Source of the DNA: CAWFGS01 sp963815535
GTDB taxonomy: Bacteria > Pseudomonadota > Alphaproteobacteria > Sphingomonadales > Sphingomonadaceae
Direction of reading: 5' to 3'
NCBI GenBank assembly: GCA_963815535.1
Contig: CAWFGS010000002.1
Coordinates: forward strand, 418,971 to 482,970
DNA: 64,000 nt
Shown here: one piece after another, positions 47,984-57,590 of the stretch
Layout: each line of letters starts with the position of its first letter
Position numbering within the stretch: the first letter of the stretch is position 1
Notes under the pieces: generated by a model
Seen by the model: only the letters and a program-made list of their open reading frames with translations
The model's database searches: none
What the model was told of the DNA's origin: nothing
Translations under genes and position numbers: made by a program

Positions 47984-49370
47984 ATGATCCGCACTCTCCT
48001 TCTTTCCGCGATGGTTCTGACATCGGCCAACGCGTCCGCTCAATCGGCCCAACAACAGCTCGATGCCCGATACGACCGCGCTTTGGCGGCGGGATACAAG
48101 GCGTTGATGCTGTGTAGCGGGATCGCGAATGCGGAACGGGTGGGTGAGAGCCGCACAGCGCAAAGCATTCATGAATGGGAATTGACCGGGATCTACCCAA
48201 CGCTCGATCCCATCGTGCGCGATTTGCGCGCGGAAATAGTGCGCGCGCCCCCGGTCAAGTTCGTCAGTCCGCAGGAGGGATTCATCCGGCACGTTGCGGT
48301 CCACTGGGCGGACGATATGCCACCGCGTGTTGCCCGGTATGCCGGGAAAGAAGGCTGCGCGGTGCTGCCTATCGGCACGGACCCTGACACGCTCGAAGTC
48401 GGGCCCTCGAATGATCGTCCACGGGCATCGGTTCTGGCGCCATCCGTTAATCGGAGCAACGCTGCTCTTCAAGCCATCGGGCAGTCCGCATTCGAAGGGC
48501 GTTACGGTGACGGAACCCGAACGACCGGCGTCCTGGTCGCCCGGAACGACCGCGAACTGGTCGCGGAATTCGCGGACGGTTTCACTCGCAACACTCCGCA
48601 ACGCACATGGTCCGTCGCGAAAAGCATTGCCGCCACCCTGGTTGGAATGGCGGTTCGCGATGGGGCGGTGACCACCGATCAAACCGCCGGTATCTCCGTT
48701 GGACCGAACGATCCGCGTGGCGCGATATCCATCGACCATATGCTTCGGATGGCATCCGGGCGGTATTCCGATACGCCCGGCAACCGGACCGATCCCGTTT
48801 ATTGGGGCGGTGCGACGGTCGATGAGCGGGCACGGACCTGGCCCCTCCTGTACACTCCGGGAAGCGTCTATCGCTACGCCAATAACGACACGCTGATGGC
48901 GATCGAGGCCATTCAGCCGTGGCTCGATGGGCAGAATATCGAACGTCTTACCGATCAAATGGGGATGTTCGATGCGACGATAGAAGCCGACTGGACCGGC
49001 AATCGCATCCTTTCCAGCCAGGTCTGGGCGTCGTCCGCCGATCTGATGGCGCTGGGTCAATTGTATCTCGACGATGGCGTTCAGTTTTCCCGACCGGCGC
49101 ATTCTGCCCGAAGGGTGGGTGCAGTACGTTTCCGCCCCTTCCGGCCCACAGCCCGACGGGGCGTTCGGGTACGGCGCGGGGTTCTGGCTGATGAACGACA
49201 GCGACGGCGTGCCGACCGACACATTTGCGGGGTTCGGCAATCGCGGGCAGTATCTCGTCATCGTGCCGAGCCGCAATGTGGTGATCGTCCGGCGCGGGGA
49301 GGATCCGGTCGGCAGCCGGTTCGACATCGCCGCATTCACGCGCGACGTGCTGGCCGCCTTGCCGCAATAG
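47984..49370 (+). CDS. serine hydrolase, class C beta-lactamase-like fold (one frameshift)
   Basis: About 460 residues. Signal peptide MIRTLLLSAMVLTSANASA. The active-site SxxK motif is SVAKSIAATLVG and the YxN motif is YRYANND, placing it in the beta-lactamase/D-aminopeptidase-type family, probably periplasmic. The first ~150 residues, containing a Cys pair, are an extra domain. The frame changes near 49085; the continuation reads LPEGWVQYVSAPSG and then GYGAGFWLMND, ending DVLAALPQ at 49370. The substrate is unknown; resistance cannot be inferred. Confidence 0.82.
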
Positions 49371-49454
49371 GGCGCGCCGGACGCACCGTTCGCCTTTGCA
49401 TCCGGCGGTCGCAATGCCTATCGTCGCATCAACCCAAAACACCGGAGTCACATT

Positions 49455-51653
49455 ATGATCTATCGCATCGCGGCCTCCCTGATGACTGCCACCGCCACCG
49501 TCGCGCTTGCCGCCGGAACGGCCACCGCGCACACCGCCCAAGCCAAGGACACCGCCATCGCCACCACCGCAATCGCCCCAACCGCAATCGAATATCCCGA
49601 TACCCGCGCCGACGGGCCCACCGAAACCCTCTTCGGACAAGAGATCGCCGATCCCTATCGCTGGCTGGAAGACGATGTGCGCGTCAATGCGGACGTCGCC
49701 AGCTGGGTCGAGCGGCAGAACAGCCTGACCGATGCATTCCTGGGTCAGTTGCCGGGCCGCGAAGCCTATGAGGCGCGGATCAAGGAACTGTACGATTACG
49801 AACGCGTCGGCGTGCCGGTGGAAAAGGGCGGGCGGTATTTCTACACCCGCAACGACGGGTTGCAGAACCAGTCGGTGCTGTATGTGCGCGAAGGGCTGGA
49901 GGGCAGCCCGCGCGAACTGATCGACCCCAATCTGTGGGCGGCGGACGGCGCAACGGCGCTGGCGGGTTGGGTTCCGAGCGAAGACGGCGCGTATATTCTT
50001 TACGGCATTCAGGACGGCGGCAGCGACTGGCGCACGGCGAAGGTGCTGGACGTCGCGACCGGCACGGTCATGGAAGACACGGTGGAATGGATCAAGTTCT
50101 CCGGCCTGGAATGGGCGAAGGACGGCAGCGGGTTCTATTACAGCCGCTTCCCGGTGACGAAGGATGGCGAGACGTTCCAGGCGCTCAACACCAATCAGAA
50201 AGTCTATTTCCACAAAATCGGCACGCCGCAATCCGACGATGTCGTGCTGTTCGAAACGCCGGACCGCCCCGATCTCAACAATGTCGCGGAATTGAGCGAC
50301 GATGGCCGGTATCTCATCACCTATTCCACCAGCGGAACCGACGACCGATCCGAAGTGGGCCTGATCGATCTGACTGCCGACACGCCCGAACGGCGCGTGA
50401 TCGTGCCGGGTTTCGAAAGCAGTTTCAATTACCTCGGCAACGAGGGAACGCGGTTCGTATTCCAGACGAACGAGGGCGCACCGCTCGAAAAGGTGGTGGC
50501 GATCGACATCGCCGACCCGACGCTCGCCCGCACGACGATATTGGCCGAACGCGAAACGAAGCTCGACAGCGTGTCGATGGTCGGCGGCAAGCTGGTGGCG
50601 CAATATCTGGTCGATGCCAAAAGCGAGGTCGGCGTGTACGATCTGACCGGCGAATTGGTGCGGCAAGTGAGTTTGCCCGGCATCGGCAGCGCCGGCGGGT
50701 TCGGCGGGGATGCGGACGATGCACAGGTGTTCTACGCCTTTTCCAGTTTCAACCGACCTACCACCGTTTACGCCTATGATCTGGCGAGCGGGGACAGCAG
50801 CGTCTGGGCGCAGCCCGAAGTCGCATTCGATCCCGAAGACTACCGCGTGGAGCAGCAATTCTTCACATCGAAGGATGGCACGCGCGTTCCGATGTTCATC
50901 GTGCGACGCGCGGATGTCGCGGCGGCGGGTGAAGCGGTTCCCACGCTCCTATACGCCTATGGTGGGTTCAACATATCCCTCACCCCCGGTTTCAGCCCGT
51001 CGCGCATTGCCTGGCTGGATGCGGGCGGGGCCTATGCGCTCGCCAACATTCGCGGCGGCGGCGAATATGGCAAGGCATGGCACGATGGCGGTCGCCGCGC
51101 GAACAAGCAGAACGTGTTCGACGATTTCATCGCGGCAGGCGAATATCTGAAATCCAGCGGGATCACCACGGCGGATGGATTGGCAGTCGAGGGCGGATCG
51201 AATGGCGGCCTGCTGGTGGGCGCAGTGGTCAATCAGCGGCCCGATCTGATTGCGGCGGCGCATCCTGCCGTCGGCGTCATGGATATGCTGCGTTTCGACC
51301 GATTCACTGCCGGGCGGTATTGGGTGGACGATTACGGCTATCCCGATCGGGAAGAAGATTTCGCCCTGCTGCGCGCCTATTCCCCCTATCACAACATCCG
51401 CAGCGGTACGGATTATCCGGCGGTGTTGGTGACGACGGCCGATACGGACGACCGCGTGGTGCCGGGCCACAGCTTCAAATACACCGCCGCCTTGCAGGCA
51501 GCCGAACTGGGCGAACGCCCGCAGCTGATCCGTATCGAAACCCGCGCCGGCCACGGATCGGGCAAGCCCACGGACAAGGCGATCGAGGAAGCGGCGGATG
51601 TCGGGGCGTTCCTGGCCTACTTCACCGGTCTGGACCTGACTGCGAGCGAGTAA
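49455..51653 (+). CDS. prolyl oligopeptidase family serine peptidase (S9A)
   Basis: 732 residues. A signal peptide and low-complexity Ala/Thr linker (residues 1-45) lead into DPYRWLEDDVRVNADVASWV, the S9A N-terminal signature. A seven-bladed propeller follows, then the hydrolase domain with GGSNGGLLVGAVVNQRPDL (nucleophile Ser), TADTDDRVVPGHSFKY (Asp) and RAGHGSGKP (His). It should cleave short proline-containing peptides in the periplasm. No frameshift, unlike the gene before it. Confidence 0.95.
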   Translation: MIYRIAASLMTATATVALAAGTATAHTAQAKDTAIATTAIAPTAIEYPDTRADGPTETLFGQEIADPYRWLEDDVRVNADVASWVERQNSLTDAFLGQLPGREAYEARIKELYDYERVGVPVEKGGRYFYTRNDGLQNQSVLYVREGLEGSPRELIDPNLWAADGATALAGWVPSEDGAYILYGIQDGGSDWRTAKVLDVATGTVMEDTVEWIKFSGLEWAKDGSGFYYSRFPVTKDGETFQALNTNQKVYFHKIGTPQSDDVVLFETPDRPDLNNVAELSDDGRYLITYSTSGTDDRSEVGLIDLTADTPERRVIVPGFESSFNYLGNEGTRFVFQTNEGAPLEKVVAIDIADPTLARTTILAERETKLDSVSMVGGKLVAQYLVDAKSEVGVYDLTGELVRQVSLPGIGSAGGFGGDADDAQVFYAFSSFNRPTTVYAYDLASGDSSVWAQPEVAFDPEDYRVEQQFFTSKDGTRVPMFIVRRADVAAAGEAVPTLLYAYGGFNISLTPGFSPSRIAWLDAGGAYALANIRGGGEYGKAWHDGGRRANKQNVFDDFIAAGEYLKSSGITTADGLAVEGGSNGGLLVGAVVNQRPDLIAAAHPAVGVMDMLRFDRFTAGRYWVDDYGYPDREEDFALLRAYSPYHNIRSGTDYPAVLVTTADTDDRVVPGHSFKYTAALQAAELGERPQLIRIETRAGHGSGKPTDKAIEEAADVGAFLAYFTGLDLTASE

Positions 51654-51788
51654 TAGAGTCGTTCAGATAAGTCTGGCTTTATATGAACGGTAACTGCCAG
51701 GCGAGTTCAGTGTCACCTCACGCATGGTGATCCATAAGAGTGTTGAAGCCGGGACATGATGTTCCGGTTCCAACCGAGGGATCGAACG

Positions 51789-52358
51789 ATGCAGACACTA
51801 CCCAAAGCCCCGATGAAGGCGTTTTTCACCAGCCTTGCCGCAGGCGCGATGGCGGTGACTGCGATCGTACCGGCGCAGGCCCAGGCGCAGACCTATTCAC
51901 GCGATCGCGGCTATGATCGCGGCAATGGGATCGGTGCGGGCGAAATCATTGCCGGGGCCGTCATTCTGGGGGGCCTTGCCGCCGTGCTCAGTTCCAATGG
52001 GAAACGCGATCGCTATCGCTACGACGACCGTGGCTATCGCGGCGACCGGCGCGGGTATCGCAACAACGCCCGTCGCGGCAACCCGCAGCGCGCGATCGAA
52101 CGCTGCATCCGCGCCACCGAACGCTATGCCAACCGGGCGAGTTACGGCCGCGCGAACGTGACCAACGTGTACGATGTCGATCGCCGCAACAATGGCTGGC
52201 GGATCAAGGGGAATATCGTGCTGGAGGAACAGCGCCGCGGATATCGCAATCGCGGTTATCGCGGGCGGAACAACGGGTTCGATCGCGGACGTTTCTCCTG
52301 CCGCATTCGCAATGGCCGGATTTCCGATATCGATGTGGACGGCATCCGCGGATTGTAA
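51789..52358 (+). CDS. exported Arg/Tyr/Gly-rich hypothetical (paralogue 1)
   Basis: 189 residues from ATG 51789. Signal peptide ends near AQAQA; a second hydrophobic Gly-rich helix (GAGEIIAGAVILGGLAAVLS) resembles the glycine-zipper helices of outer-membrane-associated proteins. A basic RGYRGDRRGYRNN region precedes a C-terminal domain with CIRATERYA, NGWRIKGNIVLEE and FSCRIRNGRISDIDV; the cysteines could form a disulfide. The next gene has the same plan. Function unknown. Confidence 0.72.
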   Translation: MQTLPKAPMKAFFTSLAAGAMAVTAIVPAQAQAQTYSRDRGYDRGNGIGAGEIIAGAVILGGLAAVLSSNGKRDRYRYDDRGYRGDRRGYRNNARRGNPQRAIERCIRATERYANRASYGRANVTNVYDVDRRNNGWRIKGNIVLEEQRRGYRNRGYRGRNNGFDRGRFSCRIRNGRISDIDVDGIRGL

Positions 52359-52451
52359 TCGGCGCATAAAAGGATTGGGCGGTTCAGGCATATGCAAGCT
52401 TGGACCGCCCATTCCCTATGCAAGATAGAATGGAACAACGGGGCGAGGGCG

Positions 52452-53171
52452 ATGATTGGGATGAAGAGTTCACTGGCGGCAATCGGGGCGGGACTGTGCG
52501 CCATCGCAGCACCCGTTTCGGCGGCGGAAATGCCCACGCCCGTCGCAGCATTCGAACCGCCGGCGGCACTCACGTTCGGTGGATGGCAGAACGATAGCAC
52601 GACGGTCGCGCATCATCGCGGGCGTCACGGCTATCGGGGGTATCGCGGGGGCTACCGTGGTCATCGCGGGGGGTATCGCCGCAACCGCACCAGTGTCGGC
52701 GATGTCATCGCCGGTGTCGCAATTATCGGTGGGATCGCCGCGATCGTGAATGCCGCCACGCGCAAAGATCGGGATCGCCCGGTTCGCTATGACAGCCGCT
52801 ACGACGATCGAACTTCCCGCGACGCAAGCAATCGCTCCGGGCTGGACAACGCGGCGGCGCTTTGCATTCGCGAAATCGAACGCGACCGCCGGGTGGAACG
52901 GATCGACAGCATCGATCGCACCGCCGGGGGGTGGCGCGTGGCGGGATCGCTGTATGACGGCGGCGGGTTCACCTGCACTCTTGGCCCGAATGGCCGCGTC
53001 GATCGGATCGATTACGGCAGCGGTTTCGTTAACGCCGCCGATGCGGTCGATCGCCAATATGGCGACGACCGCTATGCCGCAGCGTGGCGACGGCAGGATG
53101 GCGCACCCTACGAAACAACCGTTGCGGGACCGCAGCCTGCCTACCCGGGCGGACCGTTGCCTGGCGATTGA
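52452..53171 (+). CDS. exported Arg/Tyr/Gly-rich hypothetical (paralogue 2)
   Basis: 239 residues from ATG 52452 (or 52461). Signal peptide (LAAIGAGLCAIAAPVSAAE), Gly-Tyr-Arg repeats (YRGYRGGYRGHRGGYRR), glycine-zipper-like helix GDVIAGVAIIGGIAAIVNAA, then a C-terminal domain with CIREIERDRRVERI, GGWRVAGSLYDGG and FTCTLGPNGRVDRIDYG. It matches its neighbour element by element, so the pair arose by tandem duplication. Its 3' end overlaps the convergent channel gene by 31 bp. Confidence 0.72.
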   Translation: MIGMKSSLAAIGAGLCAIAAPVSAAEMPTPVAAFEPPAALTFGGWQNDSTTVAHHRGRHGYRGYRGGYRGHRGGYRRNRTSVGDVIAGVAIIGGIAAIVNAATRKDRDRPVRYDSRYDDRTSRDASNRSGLDNAAALCIREIERDRRVERIDSIDRTAGGWRVAGSLYDGGGFTCTLGPNGRVDRIDYGSGFVNAADAVDRQYGDDRYAAAWRRQDGAPYETTVAGPQPAYPGGPLPGD

Positions 53172-53839
53172 GCATCGTCGGCGGCGCGGGGCAGATCTTT
53201 GGTATAGGCCGGGATCGCCAGTTTGAACCGGATCGCCGCTGCGCGCAGAATGAACCCCGACGCGGTCGCGACTGCGAATACGGCGGGGCGGTTCAGTTCC
53301 AGCAACAGCCCGCCCGCGCAGATTGCGGCGGATAGAGCCGCTGCCGTGACGTAGAGTTCGGGCTTCATCAAGATGGACGGCCGCCCCGCGATCACGTCGC
53401 GTATGATCCCGCCGACGCAGCCCGTGATGACGCCCAGCAGCATGGCGGGAACGGGCGCAACGCCGAATGACAGCGCCTTGGCGGTGCCGATCGCGGCGTA
53501 ACCGGTCAGCCCGAACCCGTCGGCCAGTTCCAGCACGCGCCCTTCCCACCATCGGCTGGGCGTGAACCATGCGAGCAGCGCCATGCCCAGGCAGATCGGC
53601 GCGATCAGCGGGTCGTGCACCCAGAATGCCGGAATGCCGATCACCATATCGCGCACCGTGCCGCCGCCGACACCGGTAATCAGCGCGAAGAACGCCATCG
53701 TCACGAAGGTCTGCTTCTCCCGAGCGGCGATCAGCGCGCCGGACAGAGCGAAGACGGCGACCCCCGCCAGATCGAGAAAGCCGAGCAGCGGCGTAATGAC
53801 GACATCGGGGTCGATGGACAGCGGAACGCGTTCGAACAT
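53141..53839 (-). CDS. TRIC/YicG-type trimeric cation channel family protein
   Basis: 232 residues, about seven transmembrane helices in two inverted-looking repeats, each with the signature glycine-rich RD motif: GVGGGTVRDMVIG and GCVGGIIRDVIAG. This is the UPF0126/TRIC fold; prokaryotic members form potassium-permeable trimeric channels. The polar C-terminal tail overlaps the end of the convergent hypothetical. Confidence 0.9.
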   Translation of the reverse strand: MFERVPLSIDPDVVITPLLGFLDLAGVAVFALSGALIAAREKQTFVTMAFFALITGVGGGTVRDMVIGIPAFWVHDPLIAPICLGMALLAWFTPSRWWEGRVLELADGFGLTGYAAIGTAKALSFGVAPVPAMLLGVITGCVGGIIRDVIAGRPSILMKPELYVTAAALSAAICAGGLLLELNRPAVFAVATASGFILRAAAIRFKLAIPAYTKDLPRAADDAQSPGNGPPG

Positions 53840-53867
53840 AGGAAACTCTAACAGGTCTGGTGAACGA

Positions 53868-54572
53868 TTACGCGCGGCGCGCGCGGCGGCGGCGGCGGAA
53901 CATCAGAATGGTTCCGAGCAACGCGCCGATCAGGCTCAATGCGGCGAACACGATCAGCGTGGGGTGCGAGGTGTCCTCCCGCTCGCCCAAGTCCATGATA
54001 TGCAGTCCCCACATGAAATCGAACACGCGCCAATACCGGGTGCGGATGGCTGCGATTTCGCCGGTGTCGCGGTTCACATAGACATTCGCGCCGTTCGCCA
54101 GCGCGACTTGCCATACGGGCTCGGCACGGCGAAAATCGAACGGCACGTCGTCGGCGTCGAACGCGGTGACGGCGCGCACCCGATCGCCGCCAACGATGCG
54201 TTCCTGTACCAAGGCGCGCGCATAGCTGTCATCGAGAACGGGCAACGGTTCCGGGTTTAGATCCGCTTTCACCCGTTCCACGCTGCCGTCTGTGCGCGTC
54301 AACAGCCAGACGCTGCGTCCGTCTTGCCGGATTACGCGCATCTGCGAATAGGTATGCCCCGGTTCCAGTGTAAAATCGATCGGAATAGGGTCGTCGGGCG
54401 GCAGGGTTTCTTCCGCGACCGGCAACCGCAAATGCTCGCCGCGCACTTCTTCGATCGGTCGGGCCACCATGACCAGACCGGTCAACAGCCACATCACGAT
54501 CGGCACACCGACCAGCCAGCCCAGCCAGATGTGCCAGCGCGCGAACCGGCGCATCCAGCGATTGCCGCTCAT
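53868..54572 (-). CDS. PepSY domain-containing membrane protein
   Basis: 234 residues. N-terminal helix HIWLGWLVGVPIVMWLLTGL and C-terminal helix PTLIVFAALSLIGALLGTIL flank a periplasmic PepSY-like portion (QVALANGANVYVNRDTGEIA), followed by WRVFDFMWGLHIMDL. Such two-helix PepSY proteins are related to siderophore-linked reductases and peptidase-inhibitor modules; the exact role is unknown. The start is 19 bp past the lpdA stop, possibly co-transcribed. Confidence 0.82.
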   Translation of the reverse strand: MSGNRWMRRFARWHIWLGWLVGVPIVMWLLTGLVMVARPIEEVRGEHLRLPVAEETLPPDDPIPIDFTLEPGHTYSQMRVIRQDGRSVWLLTRTDGSVERVKADLNPEPLPVLDDSYARALVQERIVGGDRVRAVTAFDADDVPFDFRRAEPVWQVALANGANVYVNRDTGEIAAIRTRYWRVFDFMWGLHIMDLGEREDTSHPTLIVFAALSLIGALLGTILMFRRRRRARRA

Positions 54573-54591
54573 CGAATGTACGCGCGCCGCG

Positions 54592-55996
<1,405 letters not shown>

Positions 55997-56004
<8 letters not shown>

Positions 56005-56296
56005 CGGCCGCCTCCATTGTATCTGCGCCCGCATCCTGCGCGCATTGGCGCACGATTTCGGCAATGCGCGACTGATCGATATCGGCGATATCCTGCGCGT
56101 TCTTTTCCATGAATGTATCGGCGGTGCATTCGCATACCGGCGCGACGAGACTTTCACCGATCCCGAAGCTTTCGCTGGTTTGCAGACATTGTTCGACCAC
56201 CGCCATGCGGACCTGCCCGCCGACCTGCTCCATCGCCGCGTCGCAGGATATCAGCGCGGGCGCCGCCATCAGGGGAAGCGCTATCTTCAGTTTCAT
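55997..56296 (-). CDS. small predicted lipoprotein inside the odh operon
   Basis: 99 residues from ATG 56296 (MKLKIALPLMAAPALISC), chosen because GGGGA lies about nine bases upstream; earlier in-frame starts exist (56302, GTG 56314). The lipobox ALISC suggests a lipid-anchored periplasmic protein with three further cysteines (VEQCLQTSE, CECTADTF, RQCAQDAG). It lies between sucB and lpdA and overlaps lpdA by eight bases, so it is translated with them. No family recognised. Confidence 0.7.
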
Positions 56297-56314
56297 GATC
56301 ATTATCCCCGCCAC

Positions 56315-57586
56315 CTACAGATCGATCAGCATCCGCGTGGGATCTTCGATCGCATCCTTGATGATTTTCAACGCCGTCACCGCCTCGCGCCCGTCGATCA
56401 GGCGGTGGTCGTAGCTCAATGCGATATACATCATCGGGCGCACCACGATCTCGCCGTCTACGACGACTGCGCGATCTTCGATACGATGGAGGCCCAGAAC
56501 CGCGCTTTGCGGTGGGTTGATGATCGGCGTGGACATCAGCGATCCGAACACGCCGCCGTTGGAAATGGTGAAGGTTCCGCCCTTCATGTCGTCCATCGTC
56601 AGCGTGCCGTCCTTGGCCGCCTTGCCGTAATTGGCGATGTCCTGTTCGATCTGGGCGAAGCCTTTCTTGTCGGCGTCGCGGATAACCGGGACGACCAACC
56701 CGTTGGGTGCGCTGACGGCGACGGAGATATCGACGTAATCGTGATAGACGATCTCGTCCCCGTCGATCTGGCCGTTGACGCTGGGCACGTCTTTCAGCGC
56801 CAGACACGATGCCTTGGCGAAAAAGCCCATGAAACCCAGCTTGATGTCGTGTTTCTTGGCGAACAGATCTTTATACTTGGTGCGCGCTTCGATGACGGCG
56901 GTCATATCGACATCGTTGAACGTCGTCAGCAGCGCGGCCTCTTCCTGCGCGCCCTTCAACCGTTTGGCGATGGTCTGGCGCAGACGTGTCATGCGGACGC
57001 GTTCTTCGCCGCGCTCGGGGCCTTGCGACACTGTGCCCGAACCGGTCGATGCGCTGGCGGTCTTGGCAGCGTCGCCGCCGCCGTCGCGTTTGGATTTGGC
57101 GGCGGCCAGCACGTCCTCTTTCGTCAGGCGGCCGTCCTTGCCCGTGCCCTTGACGGTGGAGGGATCGATGCCGTTTTCCAGCACAGCCCGGCGCACGGCG
57201 GGGGACAGGGTTTGCGCGCCATCGCCGCCTTCGCTCGCACCGCCGCTGCCACCCTCGGTCGCCTCGGCCTTCTCGCTCCGCAATTCCTTGCCGTCTTCGC
57301 GCTGTTCCTGCGCGCGGGCCGCTTCCTTGCCGGTTGCGGCGGGGGCGGCACCTTCCTCGACGGTGGCGATGACTGCGCCCACTTCGACCGTATCGCCGAC
57401 CTCGGCTTTCAATTCGCCGATGACGCCTGCAACCAGCGATGGCACTTCGATCGCGACCTTGTCGGTTTCAAGGCTGGCGATCGGCTCGTCCACGGCCACC
57501 GCGTCGCCCGGCTTCTTCAGCCATTCGCTGATCGTACCTTCGGTGACGGATTCGCCCAGAGTGGGAACTTTGATTTCGCTCGACAT
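56315..57586 (-). CDS. sucB: 2-oxoglutarate dehydrogenase E2 (dihydrolipoyl succinyltransferase)
   Basis: 423 residues. Lipoyl domain with acceptor Lys43 in ETDKVAIEV, a Glu/Gly/Ala-rich hinge, the E1/E3-binding domain (LSPAVRRAVLENGIDPSTVK, GRLTKEDVLA) and the catalytic domain ending with SYDHRLIDGREAV (active His). Transfers the succinyl group to CoA in the 2-oxoglutarate dehydrogenase complex. Four bp downstream of sucA. Confidence 0.97.
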   Translation of the reverse strand: MSSEIKVPTLGESVTEGTISEWLKKPGDAVAVDEPIASLETDKVAIEVPSLVAGVIGELKAEVGDTVEVGAVIATVEEGAAPAATGKEAARAQEQREDGKELRSEKAEATEGGSGGASEGGDGAQTLSPAVRRAVLENGIDPSTVKGTGKDGRLTKEDVLAAAKSKRDGGGDAAKTASASTGSGTVSQGPERGEERVRMTRLRQTIAKRLKGAQEEAALLTTFNDVDMTAVIEARTKYKDLFAKKHDIKLGFMGFFAKASCLALKDVPSVNGQIDGDEIVYHDYVDISVAVSAPNGLVVPVIRDADKKGFAQIEQDIANYGKAAKDGTLTMDDMKGGTFTISNGGVFGSLMSTPIINPPQSAVLGLHRIEDRAVVVDGEIVVRPMMYIALSYDHRLIDGREAVTALKIIKDAIEDPTRMLIDL

Positions 57587-57590
57587 GGTT

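Noticed and set aside
47984..49370. Beta-lactamase resistance gene
   Set aside because: SxxK and YxN motifs show only the superfamily fold; the extra N-terminal domain and length differ from true class C beta-lactamases, so resistance is not supported.
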